A stretch of DNA of 64,000 nt from an uncultured Faecalibacterium sp. (GTDB lineage Bacteria > Bacillota > Clostridia > Oscillospirales > Ruminococcaceae), in NCBI GenBank assembly GCA_934503275.1, contig CAKSVD010000011.1, positions 6,703 through 70,702 of the forward strand, in the 5' to 3' direction. The notes under the pieces are model-generated. The model saw only the letters and a program-made list of their open reading frames with translations, was not told the origin of the DNA and made no database searches. Made by a program: the position numbers and the translations under genes. This document shows positions 50,437-59,235 of this stretch, in pieces (position 1 is the stretch's first letter; every line of letters starts with the position of its first letter).

Positions 50437-52210
50437 GAGCGGCCACCTCCTTCTTTTCACTCACAGACCAATTCTTCGCCCCGATGTGGGCTTTCCACAT
50501 ATCCGCATAAAGCGGACACCGCTTCAACAATTCTTCCTGCTTTCCGCAATCCACAATCCGGCCTTTTTTCAACACGACAATCTGATCTGCGTTCTGAATG
50601 GTGGAAAGGCGGTGGGCGATCACAAGAAGAGTTTTACCCTTTGATAACGCCATGATAGATTTCTGAATTTTATCTTCGTTCTGCGGGTCAGTAAATGCTG
50701 TCGCTTCATCCAAAATAACAATCGGGGCATTTTTTAGGATCGCCCTCGCAATCGCAATTCGCTGTTTTTCGCCGCCGGACAGCCTCTTTCCGGCATCACC
50801 GGCAGGGGTATCATATCCTTTGTCCAAACGCACAATAAATTCATCACAGCAGGCCGCTTTCGCCGCCGCATATACTTCTTCATCTGTGGCGTTTGGATTT
50901 CCAAGACGGATGTTTTCTTTCAGGGAGCAATTAAACAGGAAGTTATCCTGCGTCACAAAACTGACCAGTTCGGAAAGCTGGCGTATAGACAACTCTTTGA
51001 TATTCTTCCCCCCAATGGTAATGTTGCCGCCTGTCACGTCCCAAAACCTTGCAATCAGACGGGCAATCGTTGATTTACCGCCGCCAGACGGTCCTACAAG
51101 TGCCGTAAAACTTCCCTCTGGCAATTCCAGGTTCACATCATGCAACACTTCATTTTGCTCGGAACCGTCATAGGAAAAGGTTACATGCTTCAACGCAATA
51201 TCATTGTGAGGAATAGATACGATTTTCCCTGAATCCGGCAGTACAGGCAGGTTCAAAAGTTCATTTGCCTCCTCTACTGCATATTCCATAGACTTTGCTT
51301 CGTTAATGAAAGTGGTTGCTTTCATCAACGGTCCAACAATGCTGAGGGAAAGGATAATCCCCATTGCAAGCTCCGCAGGGGAGATACTTCCATTCTGCAC
51401 CAGCAAAAGGCCGACAGGAAGAACCCCCAGGAGCGTTGTGGGCATAATCGCCATCATAAGGTTCATCGATTTCCATGTACTCTTAAACCATGCCAAGGTA
51501 AACTCTTTGAACGACTGGACAGCATTAACAAATTTTTCATAGGAGCTTGTGCTTTGGTTAAAGGCCTTTACAACCTCGATACCTTCCACATACTCGATAA
51601 TAATACTGTTGACGTGGTTATTTGCCTCCATATAAGCGGCGTACTGGCTGTTATAGTTCCTCATAAGGAAAAACATAGGAATCATGGCCAGCACCGGAGC
51701 AATCAGAACCGCCAATCCCATGCGCCAGTCAATGACCATCATCCAGGTAAAAATTGCAACAGGGAGTAGGAGGTTAGAAGTCAATTCCGGGATCATGTGT
51801 GCCAAAGGCGGCTCTAAATCCTCCACCTTATCCATGATGATATTTTTCAGATAGCCGATTCGCCGCCCCATCACTTCGCCGAGAGGCGCTTTCATCAGCC
51901 GGTCCGCAATTTTAAGCCGGATTCCTTCCAAAATGGTATAGGCTGAAATATGCGCCAGGATCGTAGAGATTCCATGGCAGGCAACCCGCAGCAGGTAGCC
52001 CGCTGCTCCAACCAGACACCAAATCAGAATGCCATTCAGGGTCACATTCTGATTGATAAATGCCAGCAGGATTTCATATACAGCCCAAAAAGGAATAAAC
52101 CCTCCTGCAACGCTCAGAATGGCGCAGAATACCGAAAGAGCCATTTTCCCCTTGCATGGTGCGGCGAAGGAAAACAGAATTTTCACCCAATTATCTTTTT
52201 GCTGCTTCAT
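50429..52210 (-). CDS. ABC half-transporter, YbtP/IrtA-like
   Basis: 593 residues, same layout: membrane domain with about six helices, then Walker A LVGPSGGGKSTI, signature RLSGGEKQRIAIARA and Walker B IVILDEATAFTDPQNE. ATAFTDPxNE is the typical Walker B end of the YbtP/IrtA side of heterodimeric siderophore importers. It should pair with the downstream gene. Start 52210 (MKQQKDN) is a few bases after GAAGGTG; a terminator-like hairpin lies just upstream. Confidence 0.82.
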   Translation of the reverse strand: MKQQKDNWVKILFSFAAPCKGKMALSVFCAILSVAGGFIPFWAVYEILLAFINQNVTLNGILIWCLVGAAGYLLRVACHGISTILAHISAYTILEGIRLKIADRLMKAPLGEVMGRRIGYLKNIIMDKVEDLEPPLAHMIPELTSNLLLPVAIFTWMMVIDWRMGLAVLIAPVLAMIPMFFLMRNYNSQYAAYMEANNHVNSIIIEYVEGIEVVKAFNQSTSSYEKFVNAVQSFKEFTLAWFKSTWKSMNLMMAIMPTTLLGVLPVGLLLVQNGSISPAELAMGIILSLSIVGPLMKATTFINEAKSMEYAVEEANELLNLPVLPDSGKIVSIPHNDIALKHVTFSYDGSEQNEVLHDVNLELPEGSFTALVGPSGGGKSTIARLIARFWDVTGGNITIGGKNIKELSIRQLSELVSFVTQDNFLFNCSLKENIRLGNPNATDEEVYAAAKAACCDEFIVRLDKGYDTPAGDAGKRLSGGEKQRIAIARAILKNAPIVILDEATAFTDPQNEDKIQKSIMALSKGKTLLVIAHRLSTIQNADQIVVLKKGRIVDCGKQEELLKRCPLYADMWKAHIGAKNWSVSEKKEVAAHV

Positions 52211-52243
52211 TACAATCACCTTCCTTCTTTTTAGTCAGCAAAG

Positions 52244-52277
52244 AAAAAAGGATGGGTAGTCTTTGCTAACCATCCTT
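52244..52277 (-). terminator. Terminator or attenuator between AraC and ABC genes
   Basis: AAGGATGG/CCATCCTT stem (52248-52255, 52270-52277), T run on the minus strand (52244-52249). The loop holds TTAGCAAAGACTA and a second matching TTTGCTGACTAA lies after it, so two structures can compete. Confidence 0.55.
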
Positions 52278-52331
52278 ATTGTAGCAGTATTCAATTCTTC
52301 TTTCCTCTCCAAAACGGCATTTATGCACCGT

Positions 52332-53189
52332 TTAGAAAAAAGATTTTCGATATTCCATCGGCGTCTGCCCTATCACCTGCCGGAAAGCTGTTGCAAATTT
52401 ACTGGGGCTTTCATATCCCACAGCTCCGGCAATTTCCGCAATCCCTTTTTTGGAATCCTGCCGGAGCATTGTGGCAGCAACGTTCATCCGATAACGGCGA
52501 AGATAGGAATACATGGAATCTCCGTATATTTCCTTAAAGCAGGTTTTCATCCCCGTCAACGAAATCTGGAATCGTTCAGCTAATTCATCCATCGTGTAAT
52601 GCTCCTGCAAATTTGCCGTAATAAGATCATGGATCGCTTTGATTTTTTCTACCTGACCTTTATAGAAATAAGGGCGATCTTCTTTGGAATCAGAAAACTG
52701 CAAAGCGTCCAGATATAAAAGCAGCTCCAGGGCTTTTACTTTATAGTAGTCACTTTTGATCTGCTGCGGGACAAAGTAAAGCTCTGAAAAAATATGTTCA
52801 ATTCCTGGCTCATTATGAATCACAAACGGTTTCTTGTCATTGCAATACTTTTTTTGAAGCTCGTACAAATCAACAGAAAATCCGCCAAAAAAGTCTTTCA
52901 GCGCCGGCACAGCAATGTCCAGATCAAATCCCAGGGTCATCCCATGATAGTGGCAGAGTGGAAAGCAGAACCGTCCCGAATGGGAACGCCGGTCATCCAC
53001 ACGCATCTCATTCTCTTGCAAATAGCTATACGCATGATTGTCAATCTCGCTTTCGATCCGTCCCTCCCTGCAATGGTCTATATAGAGAAGCGAACTGTCC
53101 GTACTACTCTGAAAGTAGGAGGTACATTCTTTCAGGTGCATATCGCTATACATCACAAAAGCGCCATCAAAAATTTTGTGGGCTGTCAT
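52332..53189 (-). CDS. AraC-family transcriptional regulator of the cargo
   Basis: 285 residues from the first ATG. C-terminal two HTH motifs: YTMDELAERFQISLTGMKTCFKEIYG and KGIAEIAGAVGYESPSKFATAFRQVIG ending TPMEYRKSFF. The N-terminal part is a ligand or dimer domain. The frame stays open upstream for 34 more codons (to CTG 53291), encoding KINCGSNVKNVIETEDCVV and DESGEG, which read like the natural N-terminus; no ATG, GTG or TTG is present there. So the true start is probably a rare codon overlapping the ECF ATPase end behind AAGGAGG, or this is a 5'-degenerate gene. Likely activates the cargo. Confidence 0.82.
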   Translation of the reverse strand: MTAHKIFDGAFVMYSDMHLKECTSYFQSSTDSSLLYIDHCREGRIESEIDNHAYSYLQENEMRVDDRRSHSGRFCFPLCHYHGMTLGFDLDIAVPALKDFFGGFSVDLYELQKKYCNDKKPFVIHNEPGIEHIFSELYFVPQQIKSDYYKVKALELLLYLDALQFSDSKEDRPYFYKGQVEKIKAIHDLITANLQEHYTMDELAERFQISLTGMKTCFKEIYGDSMYSYLRRYRMNVAATMLRQDSKKGIAEIAGAVGYESPSKFATAFRQVIGQTPMEYRKSFF

Positions 53190-53283
53190 GGTTCCCTCGC
53201 CGCTCTCGTCAAAAAGCTGCAGGACAACGCAATCCTCAGTTTCAATGACATTTTTAACATTTGAGCCGCAGTTTATTTTACCA

Positions 53284-54819
53284 TCAAACAGTTTGATTTC
53301 CGCCGCCTCCTTCCATCATAAAGAAATTAAATAACCGTTCCCGTCCTTCCGTATCCTGGAGGAAATAGCTTTCCTCCAATCTGCCGTTTTCCAGATGGAT
53401 CACATAATTGCAGCACCTGAGTATAAATTCAGGATCATGGGTCACAATCACAATGGTTTTTCCTGAATCGGCAAGTCCTTTGACCGAATCGGCCACCTGC
53501 CTCATATGAAAGAGATCAAGGCCGCTGGTAGGTTCGTCAAATAGTATAACCGGACGTTCAGAGGCAATCGCAGAAGCAATCGCCACACGTTGTTTTTGCC
53601 CTCCCGAAAGCCCCATCGGATGGCAGGCTTTGTACGGGAGCAAATCCATTTCTGTCAAGATAGCCTCTGCCTTTGCCACATTTTCAGGCGATTCATCGGA
53701 ATCTTTCCCCGGCATACTTAACAGGACTTCCTCTAAAACGCTCTCCGTAAAAAGCTGATGATTTACATCCTGCATGACCATATAGCATAGCTTCAGCCGC
53801 TGTTTGCTTGAATAGGAAGTACCATCTTTTTCGAGGATACCTTTACATCTTTTTTCCAATCCGCATAAGCAACGAGATAGTGTCGTTTTTCCGGCTCCAT
53901 TGTGCCCGATGACCGCCGTTACATTTCCGGCAGGAAGCTCTATATTTTCCAGAGAAAGCGTTTCCGGCTGTTTCTTGTATGCGAAATGGAAGTGGTTCAG
54001 TTTCCATATCCCCTGCCCTGAATGTAGACTGGCAGGCTCAATGTCTGCAAACTCACCCAGGCCAAGAGGCCGTAATCCCATTTTAGCTTTTTCCGCCGCC
54101 GGAATCAACTGAAATTCCGGCAAAGTATAATCCCCTTGTATTTCCCCGTCGCTTAAATATATGATCCTGTCTGCCAGATCATAAAGATAGTAGAGCCGGT
54201 GCTCCGCAATAATAATTGTTTTGCCCTGTGACTTCAATATTTTTAACAGTTTCCGAAAATCAGCGATGGAATAGGCGTCAAGGTTGGAAGATGGCTCGTC
54301 CAAAACAAATACATCCGGTTCCACAGCGGCGGCAGATCCACAGGCGATTTTTTGCTTTTCCCCACCGGAAAGGGAGAAAACACTTCTGTCCAGCAGATTT
54401 GTAAGGTTCAACTGCTCTGAGACCAGCTTTACCCGCTTTCGGATTTCTGCTTCTTCCAATCCATGGTTTTCACATCCAAAGGCAATTTCGCTGGTCGTAT
54501 CCACATTAAAAAATTGAGAACGTGGATTCTGAAAAACAGAACCCACTTTTTTTGATATATCAAACAGGGAAAGCCCGCTCATATCTTCTCCATCAAGCAT
54601 GACAGTGCCTTCCAGCTTTCCATCGTAATAATGAGGAATCAGTCCGTTAAACAGCCGTGTCAGTGTGGTTTTACCGCAGCCCGATGTTCCGCAGAGCAGT
54701 ACAAAATCCCCGTCGTTAATAGACAGGTCAATATTTCTTAATGTTCCGTGTCCTTTCCTGTCCCCAATGTCAGTTTCATTTGGAGGGTAGGAAAAAGAAA
54801 CTTTTTTACATTCGATCAT
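53284..54819 (-). CDS. ECF transporter ATPase, two ABC domains in one chain
   Basis: 511 residues. First domain: Walker A LLCGTSGCGKTTLT, signature FSLSGGEKQKIACGSA, Walker B VFVLDEPSSNLD. Second: Walker A VIGHNGAGKTTLS, signature LSGGQKQRVAIA, Walker B ILFDEPTSGLD. Such fused EcfAA' proteins drive energy-coupling-factor importers. Overlaps the AraC frame and lies four bases after EcfT. Start 54819 behind AGGGAGG. Confidence 0.93.
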   Translation of the reverse strand: MIECKKVSFSYPPNETDIGDRKGHGTLRNIDLSINDGDFVLLCGTSGCGKTTLTRLFNGLIPHYYDGKLEGTVMLDGEDMSGLSLFDISKKVGSVFQNPRSQFFNVDTTSEIAFGCENHGLEEAEIRKRVKLVSEQLNLTNLLDRSVFSLSGGEKQKIACGSAAAVEPDVFVLDEPSSNLDAYSIADFRKLLKILKSQGKTIIIAEHRLYYLYDLADRIIYLSDGEIQGDYTLPEFQLIPAAEKAKMGLRPLGLGEFADIEPASLHSGQGIWKLNHFHFAYKKQPETLSLENIELPAGNVTAVIGHNGAGKTTLSRCLCGLEKRCKGILEKDGTSYSSKQRLKLCYMVMQDVNHQLFTESVLEEVLLSMPGKDSDESPENVAKAEAILTEMDLLPYKACHPMGLSGGQKQRVAIASAIASERPVILFDEPTSGLDLFHMRQVADSVKGLADSGKTIVIVTHDPEFILRCCNYVIHLENGRLEESYFLQDTEGRERLFNFFMMEGGGGNQTV

Positions 54820-54823
54820 AGGC

Positions 54824-55561
54824 CTACCTCCCTGTAATCATCGTGACAATAGGAATTGCAAAAGCCACCACACATAGCAGCAGGAAAAAAACATCCTGCA
54901 CATGAAAGCCGATTTCGCAGATGTTTGTCCTCTTGACCGGACCGCCCAATCCTCTTGTCAGGGCTGCCGCATTTAATTCTTCCCCGATCTTGACGGAACA
55001 CATGATAACAGGGACAAGCCTGTATTCCAGCATTGCACTGGCTTTGCCCCCGCCAAAACGGATTCCTCTCATTTTCATAGCGTCCCCTATGGCATTATAT
55101 TCTTCTACAACAGTAGGGAAAAATCGGAATATCACGGACATAGGAATGATGATCTGCTCCGGTAAATGCAGCTTCTTCATGGCGGCAACAAACTCGCTGA
55201 CCGTCGTCGTCCTGACCGTGATGTATCCCATCATAATCCCCGGCACAAACCGCATAAAGAAACCGCAGATTGCAACAACAAGAAAGTTAGGAAGGCCGGA
55301 CAGGTGGGGGAGCGCCCATAGTTGCAATATATAGCTGCCGCCATATAAAACAAAATAGATAACCGATCCCTTCCACGATTTTTCCGTGAGCAGCAGGATC
55401 AATGGAACAGCAGCCAAAATAGGAGCAAACTGTTTAGAAGCAGCCCCACCTCCGCCGCTCAAGACAAAGAGGGCAATCGTGATAAGCAATGCCAACTTTG
55501 TCCGAGGGTCTAACGACAGGCCGGTTTCCTTTTTTTTGCTTGCTAACAATTCACGGCGCAT
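54824..55561 (-). CDS. ecfT: ECF transporter transmembrane protein EcfT
   Basis: 245 residues, hydrophobic segments with the CbiQ/EcfT pattern: LSLDPRTKLALLITIALFVL near the start, and the coupling motifs GDAMKMRGIRFGG and TRGLGG (Ala-Arg-Gly type). The ATG overlaps the S-component stop by one base (TAATG). Docks the ATPase to the S component. Confidence 0.9.
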   Translation of the reverse strand: MRRELLASKKKETGLSLDPRTKLALLITIALFVLSGGGGAASKQFAPILAAVPLILLLTEKSWKGSVIYFVLYGGSYILQLWALPHLSGLPNFLVVAICGFFMRFVPGIMMGYITVRTTTVSEFVAAMKKLHLPEQIIIPMSVIFRFFPTVVEEYNAIGDAMKMRGIRFGGGKASAMLEYRLVPVIMCSVKIGEELNAAALTRGLGGPVKRTNICEIGFHVQDVFFLLLCVVAFAIPIVTMITGR

Positions 55562-56139
55562 TATGCAATACCCGCACGCTTAAAGTGCTTTTTGAAAATT
55601 TTCTGGCCGATCACACCGCCGATCACGCCGCAAACGAATCCGGCAATCAAAAGAAGGGGGAGCGTATATGCCGAGATATAGCTCATAATGGAATCTGCAT
55701 ACTCTTGTCCATAACCGCTGATTAGCTGCTGATAGTAGCTGTCCCGTGTTGCAACAATGGGAATGTAGTTTCCGATGATCCACATGGAAAAAACACCATG
55801 CGATATGATTCCTTTTTTTGCACTCTTATAATCGCCGGATTTCAAAACAAGATCAGCCAGGACACCGAACACGGCACCGGTAATAATGCTCCAATACCCC
55901 ATGCCGGTCAGCAACATTAAAATACCGCAGATCAGTCCTGTCAGCGATACCATTCCAAACTTCTGGACTTTAGAATAATACAGCATCATTACGATTCCGC
56001 CAATCAGCGGAACCAGCACGATCAGAAGCGGAAGAAAAATAGGGATAAATCCCAGCATGGCAATCGCCATCATCACCACAAAATAGATCGCAGTGAAGAT
56101 TCCAACATTGATAAGGTCTTTTCCTTGTAGTTTATTCAT
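55561..56139 (-). CDS. ECF S component, MptD/MptE family
   Basis: 192 residues with six membrane stretches: DLINVGIFTAIYFVVMMAIA, PIFLPLLIVLVPLIGGIVMM, and a conserved MGYWSIITGAVFGVLAD. This is the MptD/Trep_Strep-type substrate-binding unit. The ligand is not established; with a DtxR repressor and YbtPQ-like genes a metal chelate or related cofactor is likely. Start 56139 after AGGAGGACC; first gene of the cargo transcript. Confidence 0.8.
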   Translation of the reverse strand: MNKLQGKDLINVGIFTAIYFVVMMAIAMLGFIPIFLPLLIVLVPLIGGIVMMLYYSKVQKFGMVSLTGLICGILMLLTGMGYWSIITGAVFGVLADLVLKSGDYKSAKKGIISHGVFSMWIIGNYIPIVATRDSYYQQLISGYGQEYADSIMSYISAYTLPLLLIAGFVCGVIGGVIGQKIFKKHFKRAGIA

Positions 56140-56165
56140 TATTTGGTCCTCCTGTTTGCTTTTGT

Positions 56166-56195
56166 GTTAGCACGAACTAACCGCATTTCAGTATA
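56166..56195 (-). promoter_or_regulatory. Cargo promoter with DtxR/MntR-like operator
   Basis: -10 TATACT (complement of 56190-56195) is followed at the start region by the palindrome GTTAGTTCGTGCTAAC (56166-56181), which resembles DtxR/MntR boxes (TTAG-N-CTAA). No good -35 lies 17 bases upstream, as usual at activator-dependent promoters. The palindrome is seen; the regulators are inferred. Confidence 0.6.
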
Positions 56196-56435
56196 GCAGA
56201 TATGTCTGTATGTTTCTTCTCCAAAAAGGCATTTTCGCTCCAAACAGACAATTACTTTGCTTTTGTTATCTTTACGGGGAGTGATTGCCTGCGTGTGTGC
56301 GTGAACATAGAACTATTCAACATTGAACAGAGGCGGTTCTTGCATAATTTGAAATGGAAACAGCCAAAATCACCGCTTCAAATTGTAGTATTAGTAGAGG
56401 GAGAAATAGAAGGTAGGGTTTCGATAGCAAGCACA

Positions 56436-56518
56436 GCAAGCGAGTACCCGCTTGCGAATTTTGAGATTTTCAGGTCCCTTACCCGAAAATTCAAAATTGC
56501 TTGTTGGGATAGTCCCAA
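56436..56518 (+). other. Predicted origin of transfer (oriT)
   Basis: Directly upstream of mobC-relaxase are three inverted repeats: GCAAGCG/CGCTTGC (56436-56442, 56449-56455), AATTTTGAGATTTTC/GAAAATTCAAAATT (56457-56471, 56485-56498) and TTGGGA/TCCCAA (56504-56518). Between the second pair is TCCCTTACCC, a plausible nic region. Position and layout fit an oriT; the nic base is not known. Confidence 0.6.
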
Positions 56519-56544
56519 ACCCTTATGAGGAACGGAGGCGGCGC

Positions 56545-56874
56545 ATGGCAAACCGAAAGCGAAATATTCAAATAAAATTCTATGTCACGGAGGACGAAAA
56601 ACGGCTCATAGACGAAAAAATGAGCCAGTTACCCACACGCAGATATGGCGCTTACCTCCGCAAGATGGCGATTGACGGATATATCATCTATACGGACACC
56701 GCAGATATCAAGGCATTTACCAAAGAGCTTTCCGCCATTGGTCGGAATATCAACCAGATTGCCAAGCGGATCAACGCCGGAGGTCCTGCGTATCAGGCCG
56801 ACATGGACGAGATACGGGAAAGGCTGGATGAGATATGGCAGTTACAAAGACACATCCTATCAAGTCAACGCTGA
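56545..56874 (+). CDS. mobC: MobC-like relaxosome accessory protein
   Basis: 109 residues: RKRNIQIKFYVTEDEKRLIDEKM is a ribbon-helix-helix DNA-binding start, then YGAYLRKMAIDGYII, and the C-terminal helix INQIAKRINAGGPAY ... DEIRERLDEIW. Helps the relaxase bind oriT. ATG 56545 behind CGGAGGCGG. The relaxase starts inside its last 40 bases. Confidence 0.88.
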   Translation: MANRKRNIQIKFYVTEDEKRLIDEKMSQLPTRRYGAYLRKMAIDGYIIYTDTADIKAFTKELSAIGRNINQIAKRINAGGPAYQADMDEIRERLDEIWQLQRHILSSQR

Positions 56875-58178
56875 AAGCCGCCATTGACTATATCTGTAAC
56901 CCGGAAAAGACGGACGGAAAGCTGCTTGTTTCTTCCTATGGTTGTGCCGCCGAAACTGCGGATATCGAATTTTCCTGGACCCGCCGCCATGCCATCGACA
57001 AGGGAACGAACCTGGGCCGTCACCTGATCCAAGCCTTTCAGCCTGGGGAGGTTACGCCGGAACAGGCCCATGAGATCGGCATGGAGCTTGCAAAAGAAAT
57101 CCTGGGCGGCAAGTATGAATTTGTACTTACTACCCATATAGACAAAGATCATGTTCATAACCACCTGATTTTCAATGCGGTCAGCTTTGCGGATCACAAG
57201 CACTATCATTCCAACAAGCGGAGTTATCACTATATCCGCCGCACCTCCGACCGGCTTTGCAAGGAACACGGTCTGTCTGTCATCATCCCCGGACAGGACA
57301 AGGGCAAGAGCTATATTGAACATCAGGCTGCGCAGAACGGCACCAGCTATAAGGTAAAGCTGAAAGCGGCCATCGACCGGCTCCTGCCAGCCTGTTCCAA
57401 CCTGGAAGAACTGCTTCGCCGCCTGCAGAGGGAAGGTTATGAGATCAAGCGGGGCAAATATATCTCTGCCAGAGCGCCGGATCAGGAACGATTCACCCGT
57501 CTGAAAACCCTGGGTGTGGACTACACCGAAGAAGCCCTTGCCGCCCGGATCGCCGGACGCGCCAGACCTTCCCACCAGCCGAAACAGCAAAACGGAAAGA
57601 TCAGTCTGCTCATTGATATCCAGAACAACATCAAGGCACAGCAGAGTGCAGGCTTCACCCATTGGGCGAAGCTGAACAATCTGAAACAGGCCGCCAAGAC
57701 CATGAATTTCCTGACCGAACACGGGATAAGCAGTTATGGAGAACTGGAAAGCAAATTGAACGCAGTATCCGCACGCAGGGATACCGCTCATGCAGAAATC
57801 AAGCGGATAGAAAGTAGAAGTGTCGAACTTGCCCTTGTGGTGAAGCACGCCGGAACTTACCGTCAGCTAAAGCCGCTTTATGACCGATACCGTAAATCGA
57901 ATGATAAAGAGAAGTTCCTGCGGGGGCATGAGAGCGAGATCATCCTTTTTGAAGCGGCCGCCAGAGAATTGAAACGGCTGGGGGCTGTGCCGCTGCCGAC
58001 AACGGAAAGCATGAAAACGGAGCTTGCCAATCTCAACGCAGAAAAGGAACGGCTCCTTGCTGAATACAAAGCCGCAAGAACCGAAGCCCAGGAATACGAT
58101 ACTGTTAAACAGAATGTAGATGCACTGCTGACCGTTGCAAAGGAACAGGAACAACAGCGGCGGTATGAACTGGAATAA
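56835..58178 (+). CDS. Relaxase / mobilisation nuclease
   Basis: 447 residues. N-terminal relaxase domain with HPIKSTLKAAIDYI, an HxDKDHVHNH metal-binding triad (TTHIDKDHVHNHLIFN, about 100) and RSYHYIRRTSDRL; the C-terminal half is helical with a coiled coil (about 300-445). It nicks oriT and pilots DNA during conjugation, MOBP type. The second half (RLLPACSNLEELLRRL onward) is typical of Clostridia ICE relaxases. Confidence 0.9.
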   Translation: MAVTKTHPIKSTLKAAIDYICNPEKTDGKLLVSSYGCAAETADIEFSWTRRHAIDKGTNLGRHLIQAFQPGEVTPEQAHEIGMELAKEILGGKYEFVLTTHIDKDHVHNHLIFNAVSFADHKHYHSNKRSYHYIRRTSDRLCKEHGLSVIIPGQDKGKSYIEHQAAQNGTSYKVKLKAAIDRLLPACSNLEELLRRLQREGYEIKRGKYISARAPDQERFTRLKTLGVDYTEEALAARIAGRARPSHQPKQQNGKISLLIDIQNNIKAQQSAGFTHWAKLNNLKQAAKTMNFLTEHGISSYGELESKLNAVSARRDTAHAEIKRIESRSVELALVVKHAGTYRQLKPLYDRYRKSNDKEKFLRGHESEIILFEAAARELKRLGAVPLPTTESMKTELANLNAEKERLLAEYKAARTEAQEYDTVKQNVDALLTVAKEQEQQRRYELE

Positions 58179-58249
58179 ATTTCATTGAAAGGCGCTGGGC
58201 GCAGCTCCCGGCATCCTGTATAATGGAACTGCGGAAGGAGGTTTTACCG

Positions 58250-58582
58250 ATGACAAGAAGCGAAGCAATCAAAGCATTTTTCTTCAAAAGTGTACTGCCC
58301 GTGACCGTGGCACTGATCCTGTATTGTATCTTCAAATCCGCCTGCGTGAAGAACGGAGAGATTGACTATGTATGGCTTTGGATACTCTGCGGGCTGCCAT
58401 TTGGCCTCCATCGGATGTGCCTCTGGATCGTGCCGGGCGGCGGCTCCATAGGTGGAGGGATCGCCTTGTTTGCGTTAAACTTCATTATCGGCGGCGTGAT
58501 TGGTGGTTTCGTCCTGGCATGGCGGTTGATCGTGGCGGTGTGGTATGTGCCGCTGACGGTGTACCGGCTGATCGTTGGATGA
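58250..58582 (+). CDS. DUF6050-type ICE membrane protein
   Basis: 110 residues, two or three helices: SVLPVTVALILYCIFKSACV, YVWLWILCGLPFGLH and GVIGGFVLAWRLIVAVWYVPLTVYRLIVG. Proteins of this form accompany Tn1549-like relaxases (DUF6050). Role unknown. Start 58250 after AAGGAGG; 71 bases after the relaxase stop. Confidence 0.65.
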   Translation: MTRSEAIKAFFFKSVLPVTVALILYCIFKSACVKNGEIDYVWLWILCGLPFGLHRMCLWIVPGGGSIGGGIALFALNFIIGGVIGGFVLAWRLIVAVWYVPLTVYRLIVG

Positions 58583-58883
58583 TTTTCTTGCGTCATGGAA
58601 ATATGGAAAACTGCCGCTCGTGCCGATGGAAAAACCATTCACAACCTGATGGAAAAAGACAAGCCTTTTCCCACAGGCCTGCAAACAGCTTTCCCACAGC
58701 CTCACAATCCTGGCAGTTTACACACATTCCCACAACGCCTACTGCGGCGGCTATCCATCCTTTCCTATCCAATCCTAATGAGAAAATACTATGGAAATTC
58801 CTTTTCAACGGAGGTACAATTTGTACCCCTGTTCAAACAACAGAACCGTGTTAAAGTAATTTGATGAAAGCAAAAAGAAAAAG
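58583..58883. repeat. Non-coding tract with three TTCCCACA motifs
   Basis: The 300 bases after the DUF6050 gene hold three direct TTCCCACA repeats (58668, 58691, 58727), with TTTACACACA beside the last. They recall iterons or DnaA-like boxes and could be a replication or transfer-enhancing site; nothing here is clearly coding. Confidence 0.4.
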
Positions 58884-58930
58884 CGGGAGTACAGCCAATC
58901 GGATGAACCGAAAAGCTGTACTCCCGTTTT
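58884..58930. terminator. Terminator hairpin
   Basis: 12-bp stem CGGGAGTACAGC/GCTGTACTCCCG (58884-58895, 58915-58926), T run after, A run before; serves both sides of the convergent modules. Confidence 0.8.
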
Positions 58931-59037
58931 GTGTATCAGAAAGTGTTTGGAATCGAGCCATTTTCTCTATGTGCCAGCAAGCAGACCGACACATGAGAAA
59001 TCATAAAGGCTCTCTTTGAAAGTACGGATACAGGGAA

Positions 59038-59235
59038 TTATTCTGCGGTTTTTCTACCCTTATCCTCACAAATTTTAGATCGTTTGGAACTGTAATGCGG
59101 ACAAGCGACCAGACACGCCCGGAAACTCTGCTTGCAGCCGTGAACACATTTTTTGCAGACATGGTTATACTGCCGCCTGCCGTTCTCGCCCAGAAAGAAC
59201 GCCCATTCCAGCCGCCATTTCTTGCTTCGGCTCAT
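59038..59235 (-). CDS. Small Cys-rich ICE protein
   Basis: 65 residues, basic, with Cys at CKKCVHGCKQSFRACLVACPHY (two CxxC-like pairs, possible zinc). Its ATG overlaps the stop of the antirestriction gene (ATGA), so it belongs to that operon. Similar small proteins occur in Tn1549-like elements; function unknown. Confidence 0.6.
   Translation of the reverse strand: MSRSKKWRLEWAFFLGENGRRQYNHVCKKCVHGCKQSFRACLVACPHYSSKRSKICEDKGRKTAE

Larger units (their letters stand above)
56140..56544. other. Divergent control region between cargo and transfer modules
   Basis: 405 bases without a gene between the S component and mobC. It holds the cargo promoter/operator near 56166-56195, an AT-rich middle, and the predicted oriT at 56436-56518. 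Confidence 0.6.

Noticed and set aside
58595..58864. An 89-codon frame after the DUF6050 gene
   Set aside because: No ribosome site; its sequence is largely the TTCCCACA repeat tract.
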